From assembly GCA_030998225.1 (NCBI GenBank), contig JAPYXD010000259.1, forward strand, positions 2,480,001 to 2,544,000: a DNA stretch of 64,000 nt. Reading direction: 5' to 3'. Made by a program: the position numbers and the translations under genes. The notes under the pieces are model-generated. The model made no database searches and was not told where the DNA came from. It saw only the letters and a list, made by a program, of their open reading frames with translations. This DNA is from Diplolepis rosae (taxonomy: Eukaryota > Arthropoda > Insecta > Hymenoptera > Diplolepididae). Of the stretch, positions 46,790-58,010 are shown piece by piece (position 1 is the stretch's first letter; every line of letters starts with the position of its first letter).

Positions 46790-49095
46790 GTATTTTGAGG
46801 CGCTGATTACTAATATGATAATGAAAATACTCGCAAATTTAATTTTCAAGGTCAAAACTACAACAATGTTTTTAACACGTTTTTTCATTTTATATCGATA
46901 AATATTGAACTAGGAAAAAAAGATTCCCTATGAAAGTTGTAGCAGATGAAAAGATCTATCATTAATGTTCCACACATTTTTGCCCTAAAACCATTATTTT
47001 TCGAAATAAATAAGATTTTAAACCAACAAAAAACTGTCTAATCACATTAAGGGTGCATTTCCGAATAGGTGAACATTCCGATTTCCATAAAACTCCCAAT
47101 ATTTGTGTATTTTGACGCGCAGATCATGAATATAATAGTGATCCAATGGGGATAATTATTTGACTTGAGAAAGACTCCCCATCGTGTGCATGTCTGTTTG
47201 ATTCCATTTAATAGGGGCTGATTTGAATTGAGAAAATTCCGCATCATGTACCTATCTGTTTGATTCCATTCAATGAGGATGACGATTTGAATTGAGAAAA
47301 AGTCCCCATCGTGTGCATGTCTGTTTGATTCCATATAATAGGAGATGATTTGAATTTGAATAAATTCTCAATCGCGTGTATGTCAGTTTTATTCTATACA
47401 AGTATAATAGGGAATGATTTGATTTGAGAAAAACTCCCCATCGTGTACATGTCTGTTTGATTCCATTTAATAGGTGGTGATTTGAATTGAGAAAAACTCC
47501 CCATCGTGTGCTTGTCTGTTTGATTCCATATAATAGGAGATGATTTGTATTGGAATAAACTCTCAATCGCGTGTATGTCAGTTTGATTCTATATAATTAT
47601 AATAGGGAATGATTTGAATTGAGAAAAACTCCCCATCATGTACCTTTATGTTTGATTCCATTTAATAGGGGTTGATTTGTATTAAGAAAAACTCCCCATC
47701 GTGCACCCATCTGATTGATTCCATTCCATGGGGATGATGATTTGAATTGAGAACAACTCACCATCCTGTACATGTCTGCTTGATTCCATTTAATAGGAAC
47801 TGATTTGGATTGATAAAAACTCCCCATCTCATAAATGTCTGATTCCATCTAATAGGTGATGATTTGAATTGAGAAAGACTCCCCATCGTGTACATGTATG
47901 TTTGATTCCAGTTAATAGGGAATGATTTGAATTGAAAAAAACTCCCCATCATGTACCTGTATGTTTGATTCCATTTAATGGGGGTTGATTTGTATTAAGA
48001 AAAACTTCCCATCGTGTACCCATCTGATTGATTCCATTCCATGGGGATGATGATTTGAATTGAGAACAACTCCCCATCTTGCACATGTCTACTTGATTCC
48101 GTTTAATAGGTGGTTATTTGAATTGAGAAAAACTCCCCATCGTGTACATGTATGTTTGATTCCAGTTAATAGGGAATGATTTGAATTGAAAAAAAACTCC
48201 CCATCATGTACCTGTATGTTTGATTCCATTTAATAGGGGTTGATTTGTATTAAGAAAACTCCCCATAGTGTACCCATCTGATTGATTCCATTCCATAGGG
48301 ATGATGATTTGAATTGAGAACAACTCCCCATCTTGCACATGTCTACTTGATTCCGTTTAATAGGTGGTTATTTGAATTGAGAAAAACTCCCCATCTCATA
48401 AATTTCTGATTCCGTTTAATAGGTGGTGATTTGAATTGAGAAAAACTCCCCATCGTGTGCCTGTCTGTTTGATTCCATATAATAGGAGATGATTTGAATT
48501 GGAATAAACTCTCAATCGCGTGTATGTCAGTTTGATTCTATATAAGTATAATAGGAAATGATTTGAATTGAGAAAAACTCCCCATCGTGTACATGTCTGT
48601 TTGATTCCATTTAATAGGTGGTGATTTGAATTGAGAAAATTCCGCATCATGTACCTATCTGTTTGATTCCATTCAATGAGGATGACGATTTGAATTGAGA
48701 AAAAGTCCCCATCGTGTGCATGTCTGTTTGATTCCATATAATAGGAGATGATTTGAATTGAAAAAACTCCTCATCGTGAACTTGTCGGTTTGATTCCATT
48801 CAATGGGGATTATTATTGAGGAAAACTTCTCATCGTGTACCTGTCAGTTTGATTTCAATTAATCTCATTTTTCTCGAAAAATAATGCTTTTAGGGCAAAA
48901 ATGTGTGAAACATTGACGACAGGTCTTTTCATCCGCTAGAACTTTTGTAGAAAGTATTCTTTTCCTAGTTTAATATTTATTGATGCAAAATCAAAAAACT
49001 TGTTAAAAACATTTTTTTTAGTTTCAACCTTGAAAATAAAATTTGGGGGTATTTTCATCATCATATTCGTAATTAGCACCTCAAAATTCGTGGAT
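46790..49095. mobile_element. foldback element with 63-bp minisatellite core
   Basis: Arms of about 220 bases: 46790-47010 and 48870-49095. Left ATTTTGAGGCGCTGATTAC has the inverted partner ending 49090. ACACATTTTTGCCCTAAAA and AATATTGAACTAGGAAAA also have inverted partners. The whole interior is the minisatellite at 47160-48860. Confidence 0.85.
47160..48860. repeat. 63-bp minisatellite, about 27 units
   Basis: The unit contains ACTCCCCATCGTGTACATG, TCTGTTTGATTCCATTTAAT and GATTTGAATTGAGAAA. Mean spacing of the CCCATC landmark is about 64 bases. Larger blocks are duplicated: 47235-47345 matches 48635-48750, and 47880-48060 matches 48135-48330. Because 63 is divisible by three, minus-strand frames of up to 113 codons run through with a 21-residue period. 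Confidence 0.95.
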
Positions 49096-50459
49096 ATTTG
49101 AAGTTTTCGAACAGATTGGATTGAGGCAGCCGATTTATTGGTGTACGATTGGTTTGAATTTGCTTGGATTGAATTATTTTCAGAAACTTTCACCAGGAAT
49201 TGATGATGTCTTTTTATATATTATTTTTTCTTCTCTTTCTCTGCTCTTTCACTTCATATCATTTATTCCCTTTATTCTTTCTATCTTTATTTATACATAC
49301 GAATTTTCTCTTTCGCTTTAAACGAGTTGGAGTAAATGTTGCCATTCATTAGCGTGAGAAAGGGAGCAAAATTGAAAGCAATATGGAATGGAAAGCAGAA
49401 GCAAAAAAAAGGTAATCCCCGATAAGAGGATGCTGGTTGAGATAAACAAGTTCTGGAAATAGGATCTGTATCTCAATAGATTTGCAGTCTACAAAATAGA
49501 TGTCGCTTTTTAGGAGTTCAATGGGCAAGTAAAATATAAGTTATCCGTATTATTAAAAATTATTGGTAGACAGATCAAAGTTGCTACTCCACTTTGCTAT
49601 ATATATTATGTATTTACACTTTTTCTAGATTCCCACTGGAAATTTTCTTAGAATTTTTATCTCTTTTTTTCAATCTTATTTTTATTTTATATATCTCTGT
49701 ATTATGTTTCTATTTCGTCATATGTACTTTTTTTTGTCATTTGATATGATACACTTTTCTGACAGAAGTGAATAACGTTTCTCCTCTTGACATGCAATTT
49801 CTCCATGTCGACGCGAAAGAAATGTATAAATGCAACGCGAAAGAAAATAAGAAGAGAAATGTCTGTTTTTCTTTCTTTTCTTATTTTGCCCCACTGTCAG
49901 TTTGACGGTAGTAAAAGTTTGGATTGGATTAAGAAACGTATAATATCGGATAGGCTCGTGTGAAGACGTAATATATATATATATATATAGATTATAGATA
50001 TAAATGAGGAAATTCCAAGTCGTTTTGTAATCCATAGAATTTTGTGTCTGGCGAACTGACGAGACCAAATGCTTCTTTCCTTAAGTACACACAAAAGTTG
50101 GCCAAATCTTGAGGGCGGAACTCGAATGAATCTTTTCAAACCCCTCGCTGAATCTCACCAAAAAAGTGATAAAAAAAAGATCTTAAGAGCTGTCGACCTC
50201 CTTTACGACTCCAAACGATCTTCTTTTTTCCAATACGACTTTGATTGCTAAACTTTTCTGTCAGGAAAAAGCAGCTCGTTCTTCAGACTTTAGTTCCCTG
50301 GAAAAATATGAATATCATTTTTTTTCATTATTTCTTCAAGGGTGGGCAACATTACACAAGTGAACTTTAAATTTGAATTAGTGAAAAACACGCACTGACA
50401 TTTGAGTAATTTCATTTAGAGTAACGAACTGAAGAAAAAACGTAAAATATATCTTTAAT
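49096..50459. other. unique sequence with an AT microsatellite
   Basis: (AT)n at 49970-49989. A pyrimidine-rich stretch lies at 49215-49320. No gene recognised. Confidence 0.45.
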
Positions 50460-51310
50460 TTTTAATTTCATTATTCAAAATATCATTTTTGAGAGTCCCA
50501 AGAGTTCTGTTTAGAATTCTGTATTCAACTCAAATAGTTTTATAAATAAGTCCAAAGACATTTTGTTCTGAGATCAAAATTCAAAAAATTATGACACAAA
50601 GTTTTCAAAAACTTCATTTTTGAGAGTTCCAAGAGCTCTCTGTAGAGTTCTGGATTCTTCTAAAATAGTTCTACAAATAAGTCCACATAAATCTTGTTAT
50701 AAAATCAAAATAAAAAAAACTATGGCATTTCAAAAATGAGATTTTCGAAAATTATTTGAATACTTTGAAGTACAATAGTTTTTTGAATTTTGATTTTAGA
50801 ACAAAATTTATTTGAATTTATTTGTAGAATTATTTTAGTTGAATCCAGAAGTCTAAACAGAACTGTTGGAACTCTCAAAAATGATATTTTTGAAACAATT
50901 TTGAAAACTTCGAAGTGTCATAGTTTTTTTAATTTTAATTTCAGAACAAAATGTATTGGTACTTATTTTTAGAACTATTTCAGTTGAATCCAAAACTCTT
51001 AATAGAACTCTTGGAACTCTCAAAAATGAGATTTTGAAAAAAATTGTGAAAATTTTGAGTAGCCATATTTTCCTTAATTTACCAGAACTATTTCTAAAAA
51101 GTGTCAGGAATTCTAGAACTATGCTATATCTTCCCAGAACTCAGGAAAAAAATTTGTTTTTCCGATAGTGTGGAGATGCTTGAAGTTAGCTCCGCATTTC
51201 GAAAATCGCACATTTGATGCATTAAAAAGCCACAACTATTTATAAAATCTATCAGGAACTCCAGAACTATTGCAAATGAAGTTAGAACTCTCATTAAATT
51301 GGAAAAATCT
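50460..51310. mobile_element. second copy of the ~145-bp-core foldback family
   Basis: Core units (AGTTCTGTTTAGA, AAATAGTT, AAATAAGTCC) run from 50460 and invert near 50735. A right arm at 51048-51310 matches 25800-26062 (GTGGAGATGCTTGAAGTTAG, CTTCCCAGAACTCAGG). No matching left arm was found, so the copy is truncated. Confidence 0.8.
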
Positions 51311-52124
51311 TGATACTGTGGAGCCAACATCACAGATATTGAATATAGAGCCTATATTTATTTTTCAATTTTGCTATTAACATATCTAGAATAGTTAAAC
51401 TCGCAAAATGCATATTCTAGAATTTTCTTCAGTATTATGTGATTCTTGTGCAGCGCCAGGAGTGCGAAAACGGCCCTATAATTAAAAGCTCTCCTTTTAA
51501 TAGAAGTCAGATCTGAGAGTGTCGATAGCTGTTGCATCGGGAATCGGCGATTTCGATTAGGGAACTATTCGGAGACCTTCGAGTGACTGTAATTGGCACG
51601 CGGCTTTGTCGGACAATCCAGAAAGCACAGCTAAGAGATAGAGTCTGGTGTATTCTCTCCCTGCCTTTCTCTCTCTATCTCTCTTTAGATTTAGCCTGCT
51701 TCAGCTTTAGTTCCTTTAGAAGAGCAGAGCGGAAGCTGAGGACCGAGAGTCTGGCCCGTCGATCCCACAAATACCTACGATCTATAGCTAGCAGGTTCGA
51801 TTCTTGACTTGGCCGGCATTGGCCAGCGCGGCAAGTCAAAGCAGCACCGGCAAAGGATTCGAAGAATGCGATGGGCTCGCCCCGCAGGGTGAATTTCTCT
51901 CCACCGTTCGTCCTTTCCTTTCCTTCTTCCCCCTTCAACCCTTGGAACCCAGCCCCCTCCCCGAAAGCAGATTCTGTCTCTTTTCCTTTTTTTTTCTCCT
52001 AGTCTCAAAGTAAACGTACATCCTTTTCTCTCTCACTGATGCCGTTTCACTCGGTCCATCTTTTTTCGCTTCTCTTTCGAATGAAAAGAATGTAGTAAAT
52101 CAATTTTCAAGTGATTTCTATTTA
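51311..52124. other. unique GC-richer island
   Basis: 51530-52060 is GC-richer and C/T-rich at 51655-51690 and 51900-52040. Frames on both strands (up to 93 codons) lack family resemblance. Confidence 0.4.
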
Positions 52125-52536
52125 CTTTATAAATCTGAATCAGTAAAAATGTACTGATTATCAGTGAAATTTGACTAATTCAAATAGCTAAAAAGAGGTT
52201 ACTGTGAATCAGTCAAAGTTCACTGATTACTTCAGTGGAAATTAACGGATTTAAGAGTGAAAAATATTTTTCCGCTGATGAATCAGTGAAAATTAACTGA
52301 TTTAATAGTGAAAAATATTTTTCCACTGATGAATCAGTGAAAATTAACTGATTTAATAGTGAAAAATATTTTTCCACTAATGAATCAGTGAAAATTAACT
52401 GATTTAATAGTGAAAAATATTTTTCCACTAATGAATCAGTGAAAATTAACTGATTTAATAGTGAAAAATATATATCAGTGAAAAGGCAAATCACTGATTC
52501 AATCAGTAAATATTTGACTGATTCAGATTTAGAGAG
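52125..52536. mobile_element. CTCTCT/CAGT MITE, copy 8, with expanded core (TA duplication)
   Basis: Ends CTTTATAAATCTGAATCAGT and the inverse ATTTAGAGAG, flanked by TA. The core holds four to five tandem copies of a 57-bp unit (AATCAGTGAAAATTAACTGA, then TAGTGAAAAATATTTTTCC) between about 52245 and 52470. Confidence 0.9.
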
Positions 52537-53985
52537 TAAATTTAACCCTTAAGGGGTTAGTCTCATACGATTGGGCATTTTTTTGATAATTTTTATTTCA
52601 TTTGACAGAACATTTTTATAATCTATATTTTTATAGATATAAGGGATCTTCGCGATGTCCAAGAAGATGGGACCGACATTTTTAATTTTTAAAAAAATGA
52701 AAGTTGTGGTGAATTGTGATAGATTTGTTTAAACATATAATTTTCGAAAAAATAAAAATTGTGCTGAGATGTGCTAGGCGATCACGAAACATCATTCATG
52801 TTTTAATTTGCCAAACTTTCGGTAAGATATTTTGGATTATAAATATCTATTCCTAATAAGAGTGAGTTTTTCATCTTAAGACTTAAAAACATCTCAGGAA
52901 ATACACATCGTACGAAAAAAAATGTCCATAATAAAAACTTTTTATCGGTTGGGGGGGGGGGGGGGGGTCGCTAAAATTTACCCATACGCGGGGTCGGGGT
53001 GGGAGCTTTGAAATTTCAAATGGGTACCTCTATTTTTTTATTGAAAATTCGGATTTCCCATTAATAAATACGTAAGTTTTTTTTTTTTTTGATTTGCGAC
53101 AGAAATTTGAATTTGAAATTTCAAAGTCCCCCCACCCCCCATATGGTGTAAATTTTTGCAGAATTAGTCAAAAATTGAATTAAATTCATTTAACAATTTT
53201 TATTCACGCAAGAAATGATTTTTGATTGGAAATCAATAAGAGATGTATGATTGCATAGAAGATTCGTAAATTGATTTCAGTTTTGTCAATTTTTAACTGA
53301 TTCATATTTAAAGAGTGATAATTACTTACATGAGAACGTTTAAGTTATTTGTATAAATATTTTTATTTGTAAAAAGTGTCTTTTTATTCTTTAAATCTGA
53401 ATCAGTTTTTTTTTATTCTACGTACTTAAAAATTGATGATCTTTCAACTTACTCTTATCAAAGTGACTTTCGAGATTTTTTTTGTTCGAGAATTATTGGC
53501 GAACCCTGGACTGAATGCAATTGATTTCAGCTGAATTGCAATTCAATTTCTTTAACTGATTGGTCAAGAAAAATAAAATAATGATTCCAAAGATCAAAGT
53601 TTAAAAAGTTTGTGTATTTTATCCATAAATGTGCATAATCATTTCAATCATCAGTACAAATAACAAGAGTTGTAATATCATGGATTAAATTCCGAAATGT
53701 TAATAAATATTTCACCAAAAGTAATTCAATCGTTCTCACTTTCGATGACATATTACATCTTCGGCAGAAATAAAATGGGGGAATTCCCTCCCTTATTGTG
53801 ATTTATAATAAAATGCTTTTCAGACTTTCTCCCCACAAGAAATTTCATCTTGTCATATTTTGCTCGATTTGTTTGATGCTTTTTAATCTTGGTGTCAATT
53901 CGACTTGCTCTGAATCAATACAGAAAGAAAATATTACCCTTTTCATTTTTTCTAAACTGAGAAAACTATTTGTTATCACCAACAC
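52537..53985. other. repeat fragments and AT-rich sequence
   Basis: 52660-52790 relates to the TIR element at 16135 (GTGCTGAGATGTGCTAGGCG). G17 lies at 52951-52967. GAGCTTTGAAATTTCAAA near 53005 has an inverted partner TTTGAAATTTCAAAGTCCCC at about 53112. 53297-53315 and 53393-53407 are bits of the CTCTCT MITE. No gene recognised. Confidence 0.55.
52951..52967. repeat. G17 homopolymer
   Basis: Seventeen consecutive G bases before TCGC. Confidence 0.9.
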
Positions 53986-54690
53986 TACTATTTCGTTGTC
54001 TAAGCAAAATAATTTTGTTGACATTTGTCCAACAAAATATTGGATTGGCAAATAAGTTCGTTCGGTTTTTAGAGTATTATTATTTTATTTATTATTAATT
54101 ATTATCAATTCATTGTAATATAATATATTATATATTAATATGTTGTTGAGATGCTTCATGTTAGTATAATAAAATTCTTCTGTTGTGACAACAAAATTGT
54201 ATTGTGCCTTAATGTTTTTCTGGTTCGACAAAAATATTTCGATTGATAAAAAAGATAATTTTCTTGGTATTTGTACAACAAAACGGTTTTGTTGACACGG
54301 CGCAATTTTTTAGTTTTCATGTCAGTATAACAAAATTCTTCTGTTGGGACAACAAACCAAAAAGTCTTCCTAGTTCAACAAAAATATGACGATTGCTAAA
54401 AAAATAATTTTGATGGTATTTGTGCAACAATACTGTTTTGTTGGAGAAAAATAATTGTTGTTAATTCTTAATATTAGTACAACAATAAAATTTTGTTTTG
54501 CTAAACGAAATTTTTCTGTTAGTGGAACAAAATTTTTTTGTTAACATGATAAAATGATTATTTATCTCAAAACAGTGCTCGTATGCGCACGCGTAAACGC
54601 GCATTTCATTGTTCCACAAAATAATTTTGTTAAACGTACAAAATATTTAGATGGCACAACAAAATAATTTTGTTTTTTCTAAATGTATGT
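53986..54690. repeat. ACAAAATAATTTTGTT-word repeat cluster
   Basis: Irregularly spaced copies of AACAAAATT / AATTTTGTTG, often as local palindromes, such as CAAAATAATTTTGTTG near 54005, 54640 and 54660. Several spacers contain GACATTTGTCC- or GGTATTTGT-like words. Confidence 0.65.
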
Positions 54691-55199
54691 GACCTCGATA
54701 TAGTTATAAATTTATATTACCAGAACTAGTTCCTCATTTAATTTCCTTCTTGTTGATAGAGAATGAAAGGCGCGGACAGCGACACGCCGATTACTCATGA
54801 GGTTCAGAGTTCATCCAATTTAGCAACGATGACGTCAATAACCATCAGCTGTGGTTGATGATTGCACTACTCAGTTGTCACTCGATCACAGTCTTATCCA
54901 ATGACGAATTGGGATAATTTTACCACTAACATAAATCTGACTTAATCATTTTTGACGTCCAATCTCCAGCTGTTTTCCTAAACTGAAAAGTTTGACAGGT
55001 GTTGAGATTTACAAAAGACGTTTCAGGGTCTTCTCTCTGTTTTTCTTATCCATCAAAGATTTAATTTTCTGGAGGCTTAAAAAGTTCTAAAAAACATTTG
55101 TCTTCACGACATTTGAATACTTTTTGTTTTCCATTAGTCCAAGTTTCAACATTTCACAAATTTGGAAAATTTTAAAGTATTTCAGCTGTTCGAGATTTT
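54691..55199. other. unique sequence
   Basis: 54745-54910 is GC-richer (AATGAAAGGCGCGGACAGCG). No repeat or gene recognised. Confidence 0.4.
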
Positions 55200-55901
55200 A
55201 AGGCCATGGATCAATCGGACCACGTGACTAAATTATACATTTATTCGTTCATGTAACATAAATTTTTAAATTCACAAAGTATCTTTCTAAAAGTTTGGGA
55301 AACGTAACAAAAGACGGTAAAAGACGTCTGTTAACTTCTTTACAGTAAAAATTTTGAAAAAAAACTGAAAGACTTATTGATAATTACAGTTAACTGTAAA
55401 AATTTGTGCAAAATTTTCATTCAAAAGAAGTTAAGAGACGTTCTTTATCGTTTTCTCTTGTATTTTAGAAATTTTCAGTAAGATCTTTTGTAAAATAAAA
55501 AAGTCATGTTACATGAACTTTTACAGAAATTTCTGTGTTTCAGAAGTTAATTACATCAATTTAATTAAAAATATCAATGCGAAACTAAAAAAAAATATGT
55601 TAAACTTTAAAAATCTGCGTCGCTATTTTGCTATAACAATATTACTTTCTATGATGTTTTTTTATTCAACATTATATACATTATATTTATATTTTTGAAG
55701 AATTTTTTTAGAATTATTTATGGCCATGGGTCAATCGGATTACGTGAACTAAACTATAAATTTATTCGTTCATGTAAGATAATTTATTTGATTTACAAAG
55801 TACCTTTCTGAAAATTTGGGAAACGTAAAAAAAGACAATAAAGCGAGTTGGTTAATTTCTTTTTAGTAAAAGTTTTTAAAAACATCCGAAAATCCCAAAT
55901 C

Positions 55902-56808
55902 AAATTTCGCATCGACCATATGGAAAAGGTTGAGCAAGAGATGTTTTTGCCAAATTTCTAGATCATTATCCGCCATTTTGAATGATTAATGGCGGAGATT
56001 TTACCCTTTTCGTTTTTTGCTTTTTTTAGCACAATTAATCATAGGAAAATTTTGAAAAAAATCAGGGTTATTTTTTCCAATAGAAAACACATTTGTGAAT
56101 TTTTGCAGATTTTTTGATGCATAATTCGCGATGCAAAAATTTGCGAAAGTTTTTGCACGCAATTTTATTCACGTTTGATTTGTGTAACCACTCTTTTGAA
56201 TTATAATATTCATTAGTTACCTTTTGATAATTAAAACAGAATTTTCGCATATTTTTCGCAACACTATTTCGACTTACGAATAATCACAATCAACCCTTTG
56301 TCCCAATGCATGTAAAAATTTCGATTTTTTGCAACAAAAAAAATTCGCAAAATATTTTGCAAAAATTATTATAAAATGTGCTTTAGTAGTAAGATGTTGG
56401 AAGAATGCGTATTTTGACCTTTTTATTTTTTTTTTACCCCCGTCCACACCTTGCAAAAATCTGCAAAATTTCTGTTTTAATTAGCGATAGATAACTTAAT
56501 GAATAGCATTATTCAAAAGAGTGGTCACGCAAATCAAACATAAATAAAATTGCGTGCAAAAATTTTCGCAATTTTTTGCATTGCGAATTATGCATAAAAA
56601 AATCTGCAAAAATTCACAAATGTGTCTTCTATTAGTAAAAACAACCCTGATTTTTTTCAAAATTTTCCTCTGATTAGTTTAGCTAAAAAAATCAAAAAAC
56701 AAAAATTGTAAAATCCGCCATTACTCATTCAAAATGGCGGATAATGATCTGGAAATATGGCAAAATCATCTCATGCTCAACCTCTTCGATATGGTCGATG
56801 CGAAATTT
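55902..56808. mobile_element. 907-bp foldback element inside the GGCCATGG element
   Basis: Arms of about 345 bases: AAATTTCGCATCGACCATAT pairs with ATGGTCGATGCGAAATTT. ATCATTATCCGCCATTTTGA and CGCAATTTTATTCACGTTTG also have inverted partners. Loop about 215 bases, non-coding. Confidence 0.85.
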
Positions 56809-56951
56809 AATTTCGTTTTAAGGCCGATTTCACATGGAAACTCGGCTAACCCCATTTCAGTGAAACGAAATTGACAGATGTTCTTCATCGTTTTTTATTT
56901 TATTTCCCAAATTTTCAGGAAGAAATTTAGTAAAATAAAAAATTTACCTTA

Positions 56952-57222
56952 CTCTCTAAATCAGAATCAGTCAAATTTTTACTGATTGAATCAGTGACTT
57001 GCCTTTTCACTGATTCACCAGTTAAAAATATATTTCACTGTTAAATCAGTTGATTATCACTAATTGAATCAGTGGAAAAAATATTTTCTCTCTTAAATCA
57101 GTTAATTTTCACTGAAGCAATCAGTGGAATTTGACTGATTTACAGTAACCTCTTTTTAGCTATTTGAATCAGTCAAATTTCACTGATAATCAGTAGATTT
57201 AGACTGATTCATATTTAGAGAG
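56952..57222. mobile_element. CTCTCT/CAGT MITE, copy 9 (TA duplication)
   Basis: Ends CTCTCTAAATCAGAATCAGT and the inverse ATATTTAGAGAG, flanked by TA. Nested in the GGCCATGG element. Confidence 0.9.
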
Positions 57223-57275
57223 TACACAAACTTTAACAAGAATTTTGTCACGTGATCTGGTTGATCCATGGCCTT

Positions 57276-58010
57276 AAAGTGGAAAAATTTAATTGCTTGG
57301 GGCAAAATAAAATCTTTTTTTAACTTCGAGCATATAAAATCTAATTTATTAAAATCAAATTGGCGTTAAACCGGACATTGTAATCCACCTACGCCCCTGT
57401 TCGTTATCTTCATCGAAGCTCTCCAAGAATCGAAGGGCGAATCGGGTTTGCACCTTCGATTTCCGCTCGTACATTTTGGTCTGTGACTCAGCTGCGGAAG
57501 AGAGAGATAGAATGTGAGAACGAGGAAGGTGAGAAGGTGGAGTAAAAACAGGATAGCCGGATAGCCGGATAGCCGTTCGTTCATTCTATGGGGCATCCTG
57601 TTACATGCTTCGTACATACTACATGGGATTTCCCTTATCCATGCACTACTCGATGACTCTCGTTTTCTACTCTTCCTTTGTGTATCTCGATAATCGGTGA
57701 TGTTAAGTGTCTAGATTAGGGCCACCACATTTCTTCCGGATTCTCTCCGCTGAAAACGAGACAGTAAAACTGATTTAGGAAAAGATAAGCTTCGAGTTTT
57801 CTGAAAAGTGCTCTTGAGGGGAGAATTTTTTAGTTATTGGGGATTAGAAGCTCTATTTTGGCTGAATTTATACTTGTGATGTTGATTCTATATCTTGGAT
57901 AGAAATTTTGTAGTGGGCCTAGCTTGGGCCATGGTACGATATCATGCCAGGCTCTAGCTCGGCATAATACACTGACCCAGTCCTGAGTCTGGCTTAGAAT
58001 CCCGCCCTGG
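57276..58010. other. unique, partly GC-richer sequence
   Basis: 57370-57720 is GC-richer, with a triple GATAGCCG near 57551-57575 and an 83-codon minus-strand frame lacking family resemblance. Confidence 0.4.

Larger units (their letters stand above)
55200..57275. mobile_element. GGCCATGG-ended elements, nested complex
   Basis: Left ends AGGCCATGGATCAATCGG (55201) and TGGCCATGGGTCAATCGG (55721); right end GATCCATGGCCTT at 57275. Inner words AAGTACCTTTCTGAAAATTT and GGGAAACGTAA match the 515-bp array of the dally intron. The second copy is opened by a long palindrome (55902-56808) and a CTCTCT MITE (56952-57222). Confidence 0.75.

Noticed and set aside
47047..48737. Several minus-strand frames of 64-113 codons
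   Set aside because: They are the translation of the 63-bp minisatellite, whose length keeps one frame open.
47160..48860. CRISPR-like array (regular repeats)
   Set aside because: Units are contiguous with no unique spacers, in a eukaryotic context, inside a foldback element.
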